Source: Leucaena leucocephala (lineage: Eukaryota > Streptophyta > Magnoliopsida > Fabales > Fabaceae). From it: a stretch of DNA of 64,000 nt. The stretch is from assembly GCA_037074615.1 (NCBI GenBank), contig CM073535.1, forward strand, positions 10,145,001-10,209,000, written 5' to 3'. Below, piece after piece: positions 25,490-38,267 of this stretch; position 1 is the first letter of the stretch, and every line of letters starts with the position of its first letter. The position numbers were made by a program, and so were the translations under genes. The notes beneath the pieces were generated by a model. The model was not told the DNA's origin. It did no database searches and saw only the letters and a list, made by a program, of their open reading frames with translations.

Positions 25490-26248
25490 TCAAGCATGAT
25501 GGAACATGTATGCATGGAGAAGAGCTAAAGCATGGAAGAAGAAAAGTGAAGTATTTAAGATGTTAGCACATGCTATGCACTTTCCATGTATGTCCAAGAC
25601 ATGTAAAGTATCTATTTATGTGATGAGATTGTATGAAACAATTATTGTATAACCCCATGATGTATATGAATGTTAACAAGCTTATTTAATGGCTTGTGCA
25701 TGCTGAAACAATTATTGGAAATGAAAGAAAAGAAACTGAAATGGTAAAAACGTAGGTCCTGAAGCAGTTTTGTTGTGGCTTCAGTTTGACCTAGCAAATG
25801 AAGGAATTATTTCAATAAATTTTATGAGCATGTAGTACACATCCAGGGATTTAAGTGCATAGGTAGAACGTTTCATTTGGATGTGTATATCAAGAGGAAT
25901 GAATTTCCAAAGTAAGGGACCAGAAACTTTTTCCAGAGTTTTTGACCAAATGAACAGTAAACTTCAACGAATAAACTGTATCAATTGGTTAATCATTTGG
26001 TCTAAAACTTATTTTTCCCTTAAATTTCAAGATGTTATGTTCATGTAGCTTTTTGAACCACTGCATTTCGAGTTTTCTATAATTAATTATGATTTTTCAA
26101 AATTCAGTACGTAATCTGGAATACCATATGAACAGTAACCCAAGAAAGAGTAAAATTCCAGATTTGGCTAATGGACTTCCAAGGTTTTGTAAGTGGTTCT
26201 AAATACTACTAAATGGTCCCTAAGACGTATAAAAGTAAGAATGTTACA

Positions 26249-26253
26249 AAAAG
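26249..26253. repeat. Target site duplication, right copy (AAAAG)
   Basis: Second copy of the AAAAG flanking the solo LTR; gag reading resumes here. Confidence 0.85.
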
Positions 26254-27113
26254 GATGCAGAAAGATAGTGGAAGAACACTGAGCCTTTTTTACAAATAAA
26301 GAATATTCCTATCACCTGGGAAGTGTTTCTTAACTAGTTTAATGAAAAATATTTATCTCAGTTAGTCTGTGATAAACAAGAGGTCAAGTTCCTTGTGCTA
26401 AGACAAGGAGAAAAGGAGCCATTTGATAAGTACCTGGCCAATTTTATCTGACTTTCTCATTATTCCACATATCTTAGTCAAGTAGATGATGAACAACAGA
26501 CAATAGAAAGATTGATTAGAGGGTTAAACACTACATTGAAAGAGATGAACCTCATCAGTACAGTCAATTAAATAAAGTGGTGGAGGCTTGTCAGATAATT
26601 AAAAATAGCTTGAACTACTAAGCACTATTCAAGCCAACATGTAAGGGAAATTTTATTCCTGAAAGGAATAGTCAAGGTCACAATGTTGCCAGTGGTAGTA
26701 GCAATAGGAAGAGGAAAAGGCAATGGGAAAATAAAAGGCCTGATATTTAAAACTTTTGGGGTAATGTTAGTAATTGAGACCCAAGGTTCATAACATGTGA
26801 TAAATATGGAAAGAATCATGGTGACAAGCCATGCTTGATAGGGCAGAATGTTTGTTATACATGCAAAAAGCTTGGACATTTTTCCAAGGAGTATCCTGAA
26901 AATGAAGATAATCAAAGGCACAGAACCTAGGGTCGAGTTTCTACTTTGACAAGAGAGGATGCACATAAATCACCCAATATGATCCAAGGTCTTATCAATC
27001 TCAATAATCCCTTTGTGCTTGCTATGTTTGATTCTGGTGCAAGTCATTCCTTTGTTTATTATGATTATGCTAAACAACTAGGTTTTGCTATTAGCAAATT
27101 CCACTATGATATC
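26254..27113 (+). pseudogene. Gypsy gag C-terminal and protease pseudogene part
   Basis: This part holds the retrotransposon gag core, a CX2CX4HX4 zinc knuckle at about 26855-26900 whose final Cys is replaced by Tyr, and the aspartic protease active-site stretch with DSGAS at about 27030-27045. In-frame stops occur, for example after KYLANFI and after the knuckle. Copy B is inserted directly after the KFHYDI stretch. Confidence 0.85.
27109..27113. repeat. Target site duplication, left copy (ATATC)
   Basis: ATATC here and at 49506-49510 flank copy B, 22.4 kb apart, and the protease frame of the host resumes after the second copy. Confidence 0.85.
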
Positions 27114-27650
27114 TATAACATCCTTACTTTTATATGTCTTAGGGACCATTAAGTAGTATTTGGAACCACTTACATGACCTAGAAAGTCCATTACCCAAAT
27201 ATGGAATTTTACTCTTTCTCGATTTACTGTTCATATAGTATTCCAGATTAAGCAACAAACTTTGAAAAATCATAATTAATCCTAGAAAAATAGAAATTAA
27301 ATGGTTCAATAAGTTACATGAAGATAACATCTTGAAATTTAAGGGAAAAATAATTTCCACACCAAATAACTTGTTAATTAATACAGGTTATTCTCCAAAG
27401 ATTATTGTTCATTTGGTCAAAAATTCTAGAAACAAATTCTGGTCCCTTACTTTGGAAAAATAGTTCTCTGTGTACAGACATCCAAATAAGGCATTCTTGG
27501 TGTTCAGACGAAGCTTGGCATGTCAACTAAATGTATGCAAAAGTTCTTACATTGATTCCATCACACATAATAATTCTTCACATAACATATACACTATCCA
27601 ATCCCTAGCTTTTCTTCATGCTTCATCATCCTCTTTCATCATTCATAAAC

Positions 27651-27701
27651 CTGTGGGATTGGGATTACATGGAAAGGGATGAGATTTTTGGGGAAATCTC
27701 A
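27651..27701 (-). promoter_or_regulatory. LTR hairpin with downstream AG|GT
   Basis: TGAGATTT (27680-27687), loop, AAATCTCA (27694-27701). On the minus strand CCCACAG|GTTT follows, with AG ending 29 nt after the stem. Confidence 0.65.
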
Positions 27702-28804
27702 GTAGCAAACGGTACTAAAGAATGCATGCATTAATGTAAATACTTATGTTTGCTTGTGAAAGTATTATCATTGTGTAATGTGCATGCTTCCATGTAACAT
27801 ATGAAATACAATTGGCCAAAGTAATCATAAAAATATAGCTTCATACATAAGCACATATACAACATAATGCAACAAAGCCATAGCATAATCAAGCATAACA
27901 TTCAATGCATACAAGTTTAGGATAAGTTTACTACTTCATATATTTGAGCCTCTTCCACTTTATCTTGCTTCTTTCTTCTCACTTTTTTTGAATATGTGGA
28001 TGCCTCTTTTGGAGCATATCCATCAATCCCTAACATCACATAACCATTCATTCATCACAATCTAACTTCCTTGAGCATTAAACTCACTTTAACTAACATA
28101 ACTTCCTCTTGAACATTAAGCTCACTCAAATTTCCTTAATCTTAACTAATAGACTTGGCCTTTGAATCAATTGATGTGTTGACTTTACCCTACACAATTT
28201 CATGTTCTAAATCTATTTATGAGCTTAGAATCATGAAATTCCAGCTCCTTCATGGCCTACTGTACACAACCGAACATATGCACTTAATTCTTTCAAAAAT
28301 TCTCATTTTGATTCCAAGGCTTTCCATACTTGTTTCTCTACTTTATTCCACACAATTTTTCATTTTAAAACCATTGGAGGCATCAAAATCATGAAATTCC
28401 AATAACTGTTCATGCGAGTGAACAGTAATAGAGAAGAAATTCAAAAACTATAATCTTGAAATTTCAATGCTTCCAAGGTTCAAAATCTTTCAAATCCTAC
28501 GTAAAATTATCATATAAATTCAATGGAAGCATTAAATCATTGAAATTCCATTTCCTTACATCATGAAAAGTGCAGATTGAATAGGTTCAACCATGGCAAA
28601 GTCAAGAATATCAACTTGATTCAACAACTAACCACTTAACTAGCTTGTTTAAGCTTCAATCATAAATCTCTAACTTTAATTTCTTCTTTTCCCTTTCATC
28701 TAAGGTTTTTGGACAGCACAACACCTTAGAAAAAACTCAACTTTCCCTCATGAAAACCCTAAGTTCAAGCTCCTAAATTAAAAGAAAATAAGCTAGGATA
28801 GATT

Positions 28805-28937
28805 ACTTACCTTTAATCTTGCTTGAACTTTGGTACCTTGAATCTTCTTTATCTTAGCTTGAGTTTCCATTTTGCAAGAGTTTCCCCAAGGTATCACAAG
28901 CTCACAGTTTTGGGTAGAATTTGGGGGGTATTTATAG
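28805..28937 (-). promoter_or_regulatory. LTR TATA box and splice-donor-like site
   Basis: CTATAAATA on the minus strand (28929-28937) and AAGGTAAGT (28805-28813), about 124 bp apart. The tandem TGACATCATCC word pair is at 29038-29058. Confidence 0.6.
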
Positions 28938-29037
28938 AAAAATTTATGGAAAATCAATGGCCACGATTACTTTGTGCACTATTTGATCTAAAGACCCCAT
29001 TTAATCTTGGATTTAACATTTTCGAAAAGAAGAATTA

Positions 29038-29058
29038 TGACATCATCCATGACATCAC
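29038..29058 (-). promoter_or_regulatory. Tandem TGACATCATCC upstream element
   Basis: TGACATCATCC followed by TGACATCA, in the same relative place as in copy A. Confidence 0.4.
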
Positions 29059-30208
29059 AAGGGATAACTCATGGGGGTTATGTGGTGCATTTCTAGAGGG
29101 AGAACCTTCTGAAAAAATTTCAGTCCAATTTGGTACCGGCTCAGTCTGATTCCCCAAAAACTGGACTATTTTATAAGTCTATTTTTTCTGAGATTTCATA
29201 ATATGATTTCTGACCTTAAATCCAGTATCCGGATCCTTCCTACCATTGACATTCTTGTACTAGCCACAACTTAATTGCAAATCCCTTGGGAAATGACTGA
29301 CATGCCCTTGGTGTCATTTCTTGCACTATATTGACCCTAAGTGTAAAATTGTTTTTTCACCCCTCTTTGTACTGCTTCAGGGCCTATACGGTCTCTAACT
29401 AATCATATTTATACTATATCACAATGCCCTCCATCCATCTCTACTACATTCAGACCACATAGGGGCATTTTCATAATTTCACATTTTTTCTAAACACTAG
29501 CCCCTTCTATTTATGGGCTAGTATCCTAGGTTTTGGGCCTTCCTTAGCATCATCATGGGCCTATATATGAGGTCATCTGATCTCATTCTATCCAGGTTTA
29601 CATACCGATAAGTTCTATTATTAGATCACGGGTGTTATCAAACTCCCGTCAAAATTCACTAATATGTGGACAACTTTTTATACAAAACTTCTTCTAGGGT
29701 TCTGTCAGATCCATGACATCTGACACTATAGGGCAGACTTTCCTGTAATTTTCCCACTTATATTTGAAGTCATAAGATCTGATAAAATTTTAGATAACTT
29801 TCAGACTATCAGATAAATATATGCTATATGGAGCCATAATAAAATTTATGTATCATGCTAGATTAACCAGTGCAACTTCCTTTATTTACTGATGGAATAT
29901 GGGATTGAAATACTTTCAGGCAGGTCTAACCCTTTTCAAGCTGATCTTTCTATAATTACAATTTTACCCTTGAACTTTTTACTTAATTCTATTTAAGTCC
30001 CTTAACTTTTGAAAATTACCACTTTTGGCCCAACTTTTGTTTCTACTTTCATTTTTGGCCTTCAACCTTTTCTAATTTTTGTTTAGGTCCCTTTCTTCCT
30101 TCAAGACTCATTTAACCTCTATTTTTTCTTATGATCATTGTCATAATCCTTTTCAAACCTCTTTCCAGTATCAGTATTATGTAGATAGGGAAAAATTAGG
30201 ATATGATA

Positions 30209-30223
30209 TTTCTACCCCCTTAA
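30209..30223 (-). other. Polypurine tract of copy B
   Basis: Minus strand TTAAGGGGGTAGAAA directly before the 3' LTR: a good second-strand primer. Confidence 0.7.
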
Positions 30224-32550
30224 AATAAATTTCGTTCTCAAAATTTACTTGGCACTTTAGTCAACAATCTTAGGTAGATCTCTTTTTCTTCTTTATGACT
30301 AATACCTAGGGTATCTATCTCTTATCTTCTATCTTAACATCTTAGTGGAGTACCTTTCATGTTCGCAGATCTTCATATCTTTATTGTCATTACTTTCCTT
30401 TTATTCCAAATCAACTCAATTAGAGTTGAACGCTATCTCATTCTGCTACTTACTTCTTTGCTTTGCATCCATTTGCTTATGGACTCCTCACTATATTGAA
30501 CCTGTGAGTAGTATCTATTTATTTCATATCAAATTCTCTCGAATACTACTATATTCGGGAGTTTATGTTAACTACTCATCATATTTCTTAGTACAATTAC
30601 TTATTACTTATATGAATATCTAGTGGAATCCTCTGAACATCCGCAAAACTTCATCTCTCATTCTCATATCATCATACTTCTTTTCTTCTTATCATCTTTA
30701 GTAACTTGTCATAACACAGAGAGATGACTTATGTCATCATTCTGTCTTTCGTTGCTTCACTACTAAATAAGAGCATATAGGAGCACGTACTCTAACATGC
30801 ATAATGCCTGGCTAACATATTACAAGACTACATACCTGCCCATGAATGCAAAGCTCTAACATCAAAGCTCAAGCATTCCTTTTCTTAATATGCACATCTC
30901 TAACACTCAGAGCTTGTATAGCTCTAACACTCAGAGCTTGCACTGCTCAAACATTCAGAGATTTAGCATATTTTACAAACATAACATAACATAATGACTG
31001 GCATTTTATGCAAGGAGTGAAAACTCTCATTTGCTACTTCATCTGTAACATAACACTTAAACATCTTATCCCTTTCAAAAAGGGAGCCTCTCGATCTATT
31101 TACAAAGCTAGTTATAAAGCCACTTCATATTGTATTTCTTAATACATATTTCTCAAAACGTATTTTATTACATACTTTTCATAGCTCTTTCTATCATTTT
31201 ACATAACTCTGTGCATATATACCAATTTCTATTGTATTTACACCTTTCTCTATCACTTCCCAGGGGGTCACCCATTATTGGGCTATTCTTGCCTAAGCAC
31301 GCTTAACTGACAAGTGCATATATAAATCTAAAGTACTGGTGCTAACAGGCTCTATTCCTAATACTTTACTATCTTAGACCCTTCTTATACTATCTCTCTT
31401 GGGTTGATCTAGCCTTCTAATCTCTTTATCCTCATCTGGAGGATCTACTTGTCTTTCATTCTTGTCCCTTGTAATCTTATCTTAACGATCTCTTTATTCT
31501 CATTTGACCCTTTCTCATATCTTATAAAATATTCTTATAAATCCTTGGTACTCAGGATTAACTCTTTAATTTTAATAACTTAGTTCCTGTTGCGTGTAGG
31601 AAGATTCTGAGTTCAGTCCCTGATAGTAATAAGGCTATCTGAAACTAACATTATGGGTACTCTCTCTGTTATGAGTTAACCAACTTGTGAAGCTTCTCTA
31701 CTATAACATTTTCCTTAGCATTCATCCTTCGAAAGAAATATTGTACTTATGGCTCAATACTTTCTCTCTCTCGGCTATGTCTACTGCGACCCTCGAGATC
31801 TACTACGATCAACCGTAAGCCTCTTCATGACCTAACTGTGACCCTAGAATTCTATTCTCTGTGAGCCATACTGGGATCTAACTGTAATCCTCCAGAATCT
31901 ACTATGATTATGTTGTATTGTATTCTCATCTCTAGAAGATTTAAACAAACGAACAAAGTTATAAGGTTAATCACTTCCACATAGTTGTTAACTCAACAAA
32001 TAATTCCCCAAAAATGATCACAGAAGCCAATATTATCTATTAGGACTTCACTTATTTCCTCTATCGCTCATGAATTTCTCATATCATTATCATCTTTGAT
32101 AACTTTACTACATTTAACATTGAAAATAGCTACACAAGCTCTATCATTCACATATCTATCATTATCTCTCTATCTCATCAGAGGGACCTTACTCTATCGC
32201 AAGAGTAATCTAGCTCTATTGCAAGAGCATGAACTTTTACTAGACAAACGATGCTCACTTTCAGAGCTATATCATCTTTCCTCATCCACATTGAAGGGAT
32301 ATGTCCTGAGTACTATAATTACATGTCCATCAGATGGCTACTGACATTCATCTTTAATCTCATTTTTTGTCTAACTTATTATCATTGTCTGTCTTAGATT
32401 CTCATTCAAATCTTTAGTGATTAACTGGCTAACTAGCTTGGTTTACCACTTTTTTATTGCTTTATCCTTACCAAGTTGAATTATCTAATTGCATGTCGTA
32501 TGGTATGGGAGCAACATAATTTTTTTTTAAAAAAAATTCTCATCATATAT
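30224..32550 (-). other. Non-coding internal domain of copy B, 3' part
   Basis: Matches copy A from about 14115 to 16785. It contains tandem units of about 24 bp at 30890-30965 built around CTCTAACACTCAGAG, and GATC/GACCC words at 31780-31890. No gene seen. Confidence 0.6.
30890..30965. repeat. Tandem hairpin-forming units of about 24 bp
   Basis: Nearly three units of CTCTAACACTCAGAGCTTG-type sequence; each can fold as CTCT...AGAG. Copies A (14790-14880) and C (9760-9850) hold degenerate forms. Confidence 0.5.
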
Positions 32551-32555
32551 ACTCT
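32551..32555. repeat. Target site duplication, left copy (ACTCT)
   Basis: ACTCT here and at 34443-34447 flank the solo copia LTR. The last T is shared with the first base expected for the LTR, so one T has been lost at this junction. Confidence 0.65.
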
Positions 32556-34442
32556 GTAAGGAATTGAAAGACACGCAGTGGAAATTAACTTAAAATTTTT
32601 TCCATTCCTTGCCAGGATCTACCGTATGTGTTTAAGTCAAGTGGGAAGAAGCATTACCCTCAGTGTGTCTCAGCGACTTCCACAGCTACTCTTCACGGCT
32701 GGTGATCTCTTTTCGATCGCAAGAAGATATCCACAGCTTCTCTTCGCGGCTCGTGCTCTCTTTTCGATCGCAAGAAGTCGACGCCTCAAGTCAGCTTCCT
32801 CTACTGGTATCCACATGAACAGCGTTCCAATCATAAACGACATGTTAGCGTCTCCTGTTCCTCCAAGACTTTTTCAAGAACTCGTCTTCTCCGTCTCTAC
32901 TTCAGTAGTTTCTTATCTGCAAACCTTTTGCAAATTCCCTTTGACCTTTTGTGTTATGTGTTGTTCAAAAACGTAGCTCTTAAAATCAGATATATATGAT
33001 GCTCTCCATTTTTCTCAACTGAATTAGATTTTAGAATTAATCTATATTAAATTCAAAATTAATACAATATCATATATTGTATAATTTGATAAGAAACTAA
33101 TTAAATAAATAATATTTATATTATCCCACAGATTTAATTCACCTATTTATTTAATTTAAAATAAAGATAAGACGGGACTATATTTGATTTATTCTCATAA
33201 ATCAAATTTGAGATATCATGTCAATTTGAATTTCAAATTCAAACGTGATAGAGATTTAATTTATCCTTATAAATTAAATCTTGTAAATATCTCCTATATG
33301 AGATATTCTATCAATTTGAATTTCAAATTCAAACGTGATAGAGATTTAACTTATTCTTATAAATTAAATCTTGTAAATATCTCTTATTATATGAGATATC
33401 CTATCAATTTGAATTTCAAATTCAAACATGATAGAGATTTAATTTATCCTTATAAATTAAATCCTATATATCCCTTATATATAATGTATATATACGAATT
33501 TATATATATACGAATATAAATATAAATAAATATATACATTAACCTTGGATCATTCATTGAATCTGGACACGTCTTATATTCAATAAATCTGGACATCATA
33601 GCTCGTGTTGGGCTATTTTGTGTGCGACCCTGTAGGCCCATATGAAGTTGGCAGTAGGCCATTTGCTATACTGGCCCACAAGTCGCAAGTGGTCTCTAGC
33701 AAGACATAACGACTACCCAAATCATATGAGGATCGATAAATGATGTAACCTTTTATACAACCATATCATGTCCCTTCTGTCACGCGATATTTTGGTCATG
33801 GATGAGGCATGGATAATGTCATCCTCCTATTCCTGACTGTTACTTTCTCGATCCCTGAGTAGTCTGACTATAGAAATGGAACTACCTTTCCATTACAGTA
33901 TGGCCATACGTTTCTCAGACTCACTCATCGAGGGGCCCAGTAATATCTCTCTACGAATATGAGGGACAAATTCCATCTTGACCATTCACATTCCTCCGCA
34001 TGAAAAACAACTAAGCCCGAACATAGTCTTTATGATCACTCGATCAAAAGTAACTTTTGACTAGGTCAAAGCTGAGCGTTTGTCATGTAGGAATCCACGA
34101 TAATCTCAGGTCAAAGGGCATAGTGACATGGTTTGTATATGAGAGAAGCTTATAACTTAACCCATGCAGCTCTCTCATATCGGGTCGATCCAACACCTTG
34201 TACTCTTACATGTGCCTATGACTTTGATTTATATCTCTATACATCTTCAAAGTCATACTGGCCTTATTTCATCTCTGTTCCCACATAGATGACCGACCAA
34301 GGACATTTAGGATAAGATCATGAATTATTCAAGGATGGTTATCACAATAAACATGCAAATAATATGATAACATAATTAATAAATTCATAAATCAATAATG
34401 TTCATAAGACAATGATTGGCCCATAGGGCACATTTTCCAACA
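32556..34442 (-). mobile_element. Solo copia LTR inside copy B
   Basis: It matches the LTRs of the copia element at 36310-45461 along its length, with clearly more differences. The left end is GTAAGGAATT and the right end TTTTCCAACA, so it starts TGTTGGAAAA on the minus strand. Copy A carries the unbroken target at about 16787-16800. The plus-strand frame of 132 codons at 32578 is antisense to the LTR and has no known motif. Confidence 0.85.
33190..33470. repeat. Tandem 90-bp-type repeat, about three units
   Basis: Diverged copies of the unit described at 44040-44480. Each has the TTTGAATTTCAAATTCAAA palindrome and the GATTTAATTTAT / ATAAATTAAATC-type arms. Confidence 0.8.
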
Positions 34443-34447
34443 ACTCT
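34443..34447. repeat. Target site duplication, right copy (ACTCT)
   Basis: Second ACTCT after the solo LTR; internal sequence of copy B resumes here. Confidence 0.7.
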
Positions 34448-36304
34448 ATCCTGCATGTAATGTAAAAGAAGAATATTCATTCATCATAGAATACTCTAAT
34501 ATGCATAATATGAAAGGAGATGCACTCATGTACGCATTCTCTAACATGCATGTCATCATATGACAACTGCAAGGAGATGCAACTGCTCATCAAAACTTTT
34601 GGCAACATAAGCCATATATCATCATCACATAATTTGCTCCACTATCACTCATACTCACATTGCAATTAAAAAATTAACTAGGTAAACTTTAAAGCATTGT
34701 CCCTTTATCACCTTAAATGCTTGGTCCTTATCATTAATTTAGGAACCTGAAATAGTTATTTATCTAACTTAGGTTGCCACGTTACCCTCTTAATAGGGTA
34801 TAGACTCAACCCTTTATTGCTCTTTCTTACATAGGGACTAGGGGAGTTACTTTATCTTTGAAACTTGGCTACCTTTCTCTCGCTAAACATCATATATTTC
34901 TATTTCTAATCTTACATACAACCACAGCTCTATTGAATTTCTCTAACTATCTGAGAAAATTCTTTCATTGTACCATGGAATTCACTTCGTGAGCTAATTT
35001 CTTAGTCATTCAACTCTCAATGCTCAAGTGGATGAACTCGGCTATATATTCATCAAAAGGTTTCTCTTTCTCTATTATAACTCTTAGCCTCATGCTCATC
35101 TCTATCCAACTGAGAGGAATACTTCCCGTAAAACTATTAAAGAAAGACTTCTCAAGTGAGCGGATAAATCTCTATCTCTATGGAGTAACTTCTACATCTC
35201 TCTACTATCTCTTAGTTCTTTCTGCTGTATATTAGTCTCAGTCTGCTCTTGACCAGACTATGGTTCCCTTCTTGGTCTATCTCTTGATCCTGACTAACTT
35301 GAGTCACATGGATCTCATTCATCATCTAGTACTATTACCTTTGCTCTTTAGATTGCTCTACTCCAAGTTTGCTAGGTTACTATCTCTTCATGATGGGATC
35401 CCTCTATTTTAGGAATATTAACTTTCTATCTATTAACCATCATGTCTCTATCCTTAAGACATATGTTAGGCTCATTTCTAGGAAAGTCTTTCGTAACATA
35501 GATTAACTCCTGGTGATCATACGAAGGATCTACTATTGAACATTTTCTTAAATTGGTCTTCTGTATCTCAATTCCTCGTATCGTTTAGCTTGCATACACC
35601 ATGTACTAAACCTCTAACTGATAAACTTTAATGAGGTTGGCATATTTATTCTCATGACAACTTGACAACTTGACAACTCTGTGTCTTTCAGTCCCAGCTA
35701 AATGTATTCTCACATTGTGACCTGAACTGCTATAGAACTTCCTATCTTGACTTAGACATAGCTTTCTCTGAATATTTTCTTTTAATGTTATTTGTCCAGA
35801 CTTCACTCTAGCATTGGCTGCTTCTTATTCTTAACTTTGAGAAACTTAAGTCATTTAAAACTCATTCATATCTATCTATAATATTTAATTTAAATACGGA
35901 ACATTTAACATATATGTTCAACCAACTATCATTTCATTATATAACATCAAAACTCATGTTTTATGTCATCATAACATTTGCACACACATTACATACATGT
36001 CAATTACATATTCAGGGTACATTGTAACTATCATACATATGAGTAATTACTTTACTCTACCCTGTTTACATGTTTACGTTACCCCTCATCCCTTTTTACA
36101 TATTTTTCTAGGGAATTATAAATTGCACATACTTCTGTATACAGAAATACCACCTTTGTATATCAGCTGGCGGATCATTTGCCAAAAACTTACTTATCTC
36201 TACGTGCCATGTAGGGGTATATGGAAGTATCTGGCTTACTACCATCTCATGCCAATCTTGTAGAGTGTAGACCTGATTTAGGTCAATGCCCTCTATTGTA
36301 TATT
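34448..36304 (-). other. Non-coding internal domain of copy B, middle part
   Basis: Matches copy A from about 16795 to 18985. The GTCRYGAC array of copy A is contracted here to a few words near 35650-35760. No gene seen. Confidence 0.6.
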
Positions 36305-36309
36305 TATTT
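36305..36309. repeat. Target site duplication, left copy (TATTT)
   Basis: TATTT here and at 45462-45466 flank the copia element. Confidence 0.9.
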
Positions 36310-38253
36310 TGTCAGGAATTGAAAGACACACAGCGGAAAATATCTTAAAAATTTTTCATTCCTTGCTAGGATCTACCGTATGTGTTTAAGTCAAGTGGGA
36401 AGAAGCATTACCCTCAGTGTGTCTCAGCGACTTCCACAGCTTTCAGTCACGACGTTCACAGCTTCTCTCTGCGGCTCGTGCTCCCTTTCTGATTACAAGA
36501 TGTCGACGACTCAGGTCGGCTTCCTCTACTGGTATCCACACAAACAGCTTTTCAACCACGAACAACGTGCTAGCGTCTCTTGTCCCTCCAGGGCTTTCTC
36601 AAGAGTTCGTCCTCTCCGTCTCTATTTCGGCAGTTTCTTATCTGCAAACCTTTTGCAGAGTCCCATTCGGCCTTTCTGTGTTCTATGTGTGTGTCTGTTC
36701 CAAAACATAGCTCCTAATATTAGATATATAGGATGCTCTGCGTTTTCCCTAACCGAAAAGGATTTTAGGAGTTAATCTTATATTAATTCTGAAAATAATA
36801 CAATATCATATATTGTATAATTTTATAAGAAACTAATTAAATAAATAATATTAAATCCGTCCCACATATTTAATTACCTATTTATTTAACTTTAAATAAA
36901 GATGAGACTGAACTATATTTGATTTATTCTCATAAAACAAATTTGAGATATCCTATCAATTTGAATTTCAAATTCAAACATGATAGGGATTTAATTTATC
37001 CTTAAAATTAAATCTTATAAATATCTCTTATATGAGATATCCTATCAATTTGAATTTCGAATTCAAACGTGATAGAGATTTAATTTATCCTTATAAATAT
37101 CTCTTATATGAGATATCCTATCAATTTGAATTTCGAATTCAAACGTGATAGAGATTTAATTTATCCTTATAAATTAAATCTTATAAATATCTCTTATATG
37201 AGATATCCTATCAATTTGAATTTCGAATTCAAACGTGATAGGGATTTAATTTATCCTTATAAATTAAATCTCATATATCTCATATATATAATATATATAT
37301 ATACGAATTTATATATATACAAATATAAATATAAATAAATATATATACATTCACCTGGATCATTCATTGAATCTGGACATGTCTTAGATTCAATGAATCT
37401 GGACATCATAGCTCGTGTTGGGCTATTTTGTGTGCGACCCTGTAGGCCCATATGAAGTTGGCAGTGGGCCATTTGCTATACTAGCCCACAAGTCGCAAGC
37501 GATCTCTAGCAAGACATAACGACTACCCAAATCATATGAGGATCGATAAACGATGTAACCTTTTATACAACCATATCATGTCCCTTCTGTCACGCGATAT
37601 TTTGGTCATGGATGAGGCATGGATGATGTCATCCTCCTATTCCCGACTGTTACTTTCTCGATCCCTGAGTAGTCTGACTATAAAAATGGAACTACCTTTC
37701 CATTACAGTATGGCCATACATTTCTTAGACTCACTCATCGAGGGGCCCAGTAATATCTCTCCACGAATATGAGGGACAAATTCCATCTTGACTATTCACA
37801 TTCCTCCGCATGAAAAACCACTAAGCCCGAACATAGTCTTTATGATCACTCGGTCAAAAGTGACTTTTGACTAGGTCAAAGCTGAGCGTTTTGTCATGTA
37901 GGAATCCATGATGATCTCAGGTCAAAGGGCATATTGACATGGTTTGTATATGAGAGAAGCTTATGACGTTACCCATGCAGTTCTCTCTTAGCGGGTCGGT
38001 CCAACACCTTGTACTCTTACATGTGCTTATGACTTTGATTTATATCTCTATACATTTTCAAAGTCATACTGGTCTTATTTCATCTGTGCTCCCACATAGA
38101 TGATCGACCAGGGACATTTAGGATAATATCATGAATTATCCAAGGATGGTCATCATAGTAAACATGCAAATAATATGATAACTCAATTAATAAATTCATA
38201 AATCAATAATGTTCATAAGACAATGATTGGCCCCTAGGGCACGATTTCCAACA
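36310..38253 (-). mobile_element. 3' LTR of the copia element
   Basis: 1944 bp, plus-strand ends TGTCAGGAATT and TTTCCAACA. It is 106 bp shorter than the 5' LTR, mostly because it has one 90-bp repeat unit fewer and a short deletion in another unit near 37098. Several differences cluster in the first 200 bp. Confidence 0.95.
36945..37275. repeat. Tandem 90-bp repeat in the 3' LTR, about four units
   Basis: Units as at 44040-44480. One unit has lost about 14 bp of the second arm of its A-T hairpin (near 37098). Confidence 0.9.
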
Positions 38254-38264
38254 ACCTCCCACTT
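38254..38264 (-). other. Polypurine tract of the copia element
   Basis: Minus-strand AAGTGGGAGGT ends exactly at the LTR start TGTTGGAAAT. It lies only a few bases after the last codon of gag-pol. Confidence 0.85.
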
Positions 38265-38267
38265 GCA

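Larger units (their letters stand above)
22876..26248 (+). mobile_element. Solo gypsy LTR inserted in gag
   Basis: Ends are TGTCATATCC and AATGTTACA; length 3373 bp. It is flanked by AAAAG on both sides and lies inside a gag frame that continues on the far side, so it is a clean insertion that later lost its internal domain by LTR-LTR recombination. It carries TATA box, splice-donor-like site and hairpin. Open frames inside it (up to 90 codons) are not conserved in the other LTRs as proteins. Confidence 0.9.
27114..30208 (-). mobile_element. 3' LTR of copy B
   Basis: 3095 bp; minus-strand start TATCATATCC (one change from TGTCATATCC) and end GGATGTTATA. Compared with the 5' LTR it lacks 60 bp, lost between two ATCA words. 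Confidence 0.8.

Noticed and set aside
26625..26966. 113-codon minus-strand frame opposite the gypsy gag
   Set aside because: The plus strand codes the recognisable zinc knuckle and protease; this frame is its complement.
33476..33540. TA-rich stretch as a possible origin or promoter
   Set aside because: Present in all three copia LTRs as simple AT-rich DNA; no other signal around it.
36380..36775. 131-codon frame, similar to those at 32578 and 43602
   Set aside because: Antisense to the copia LTR; similar in three LTRs because the DNA is similar, with differing ends and no known motif.
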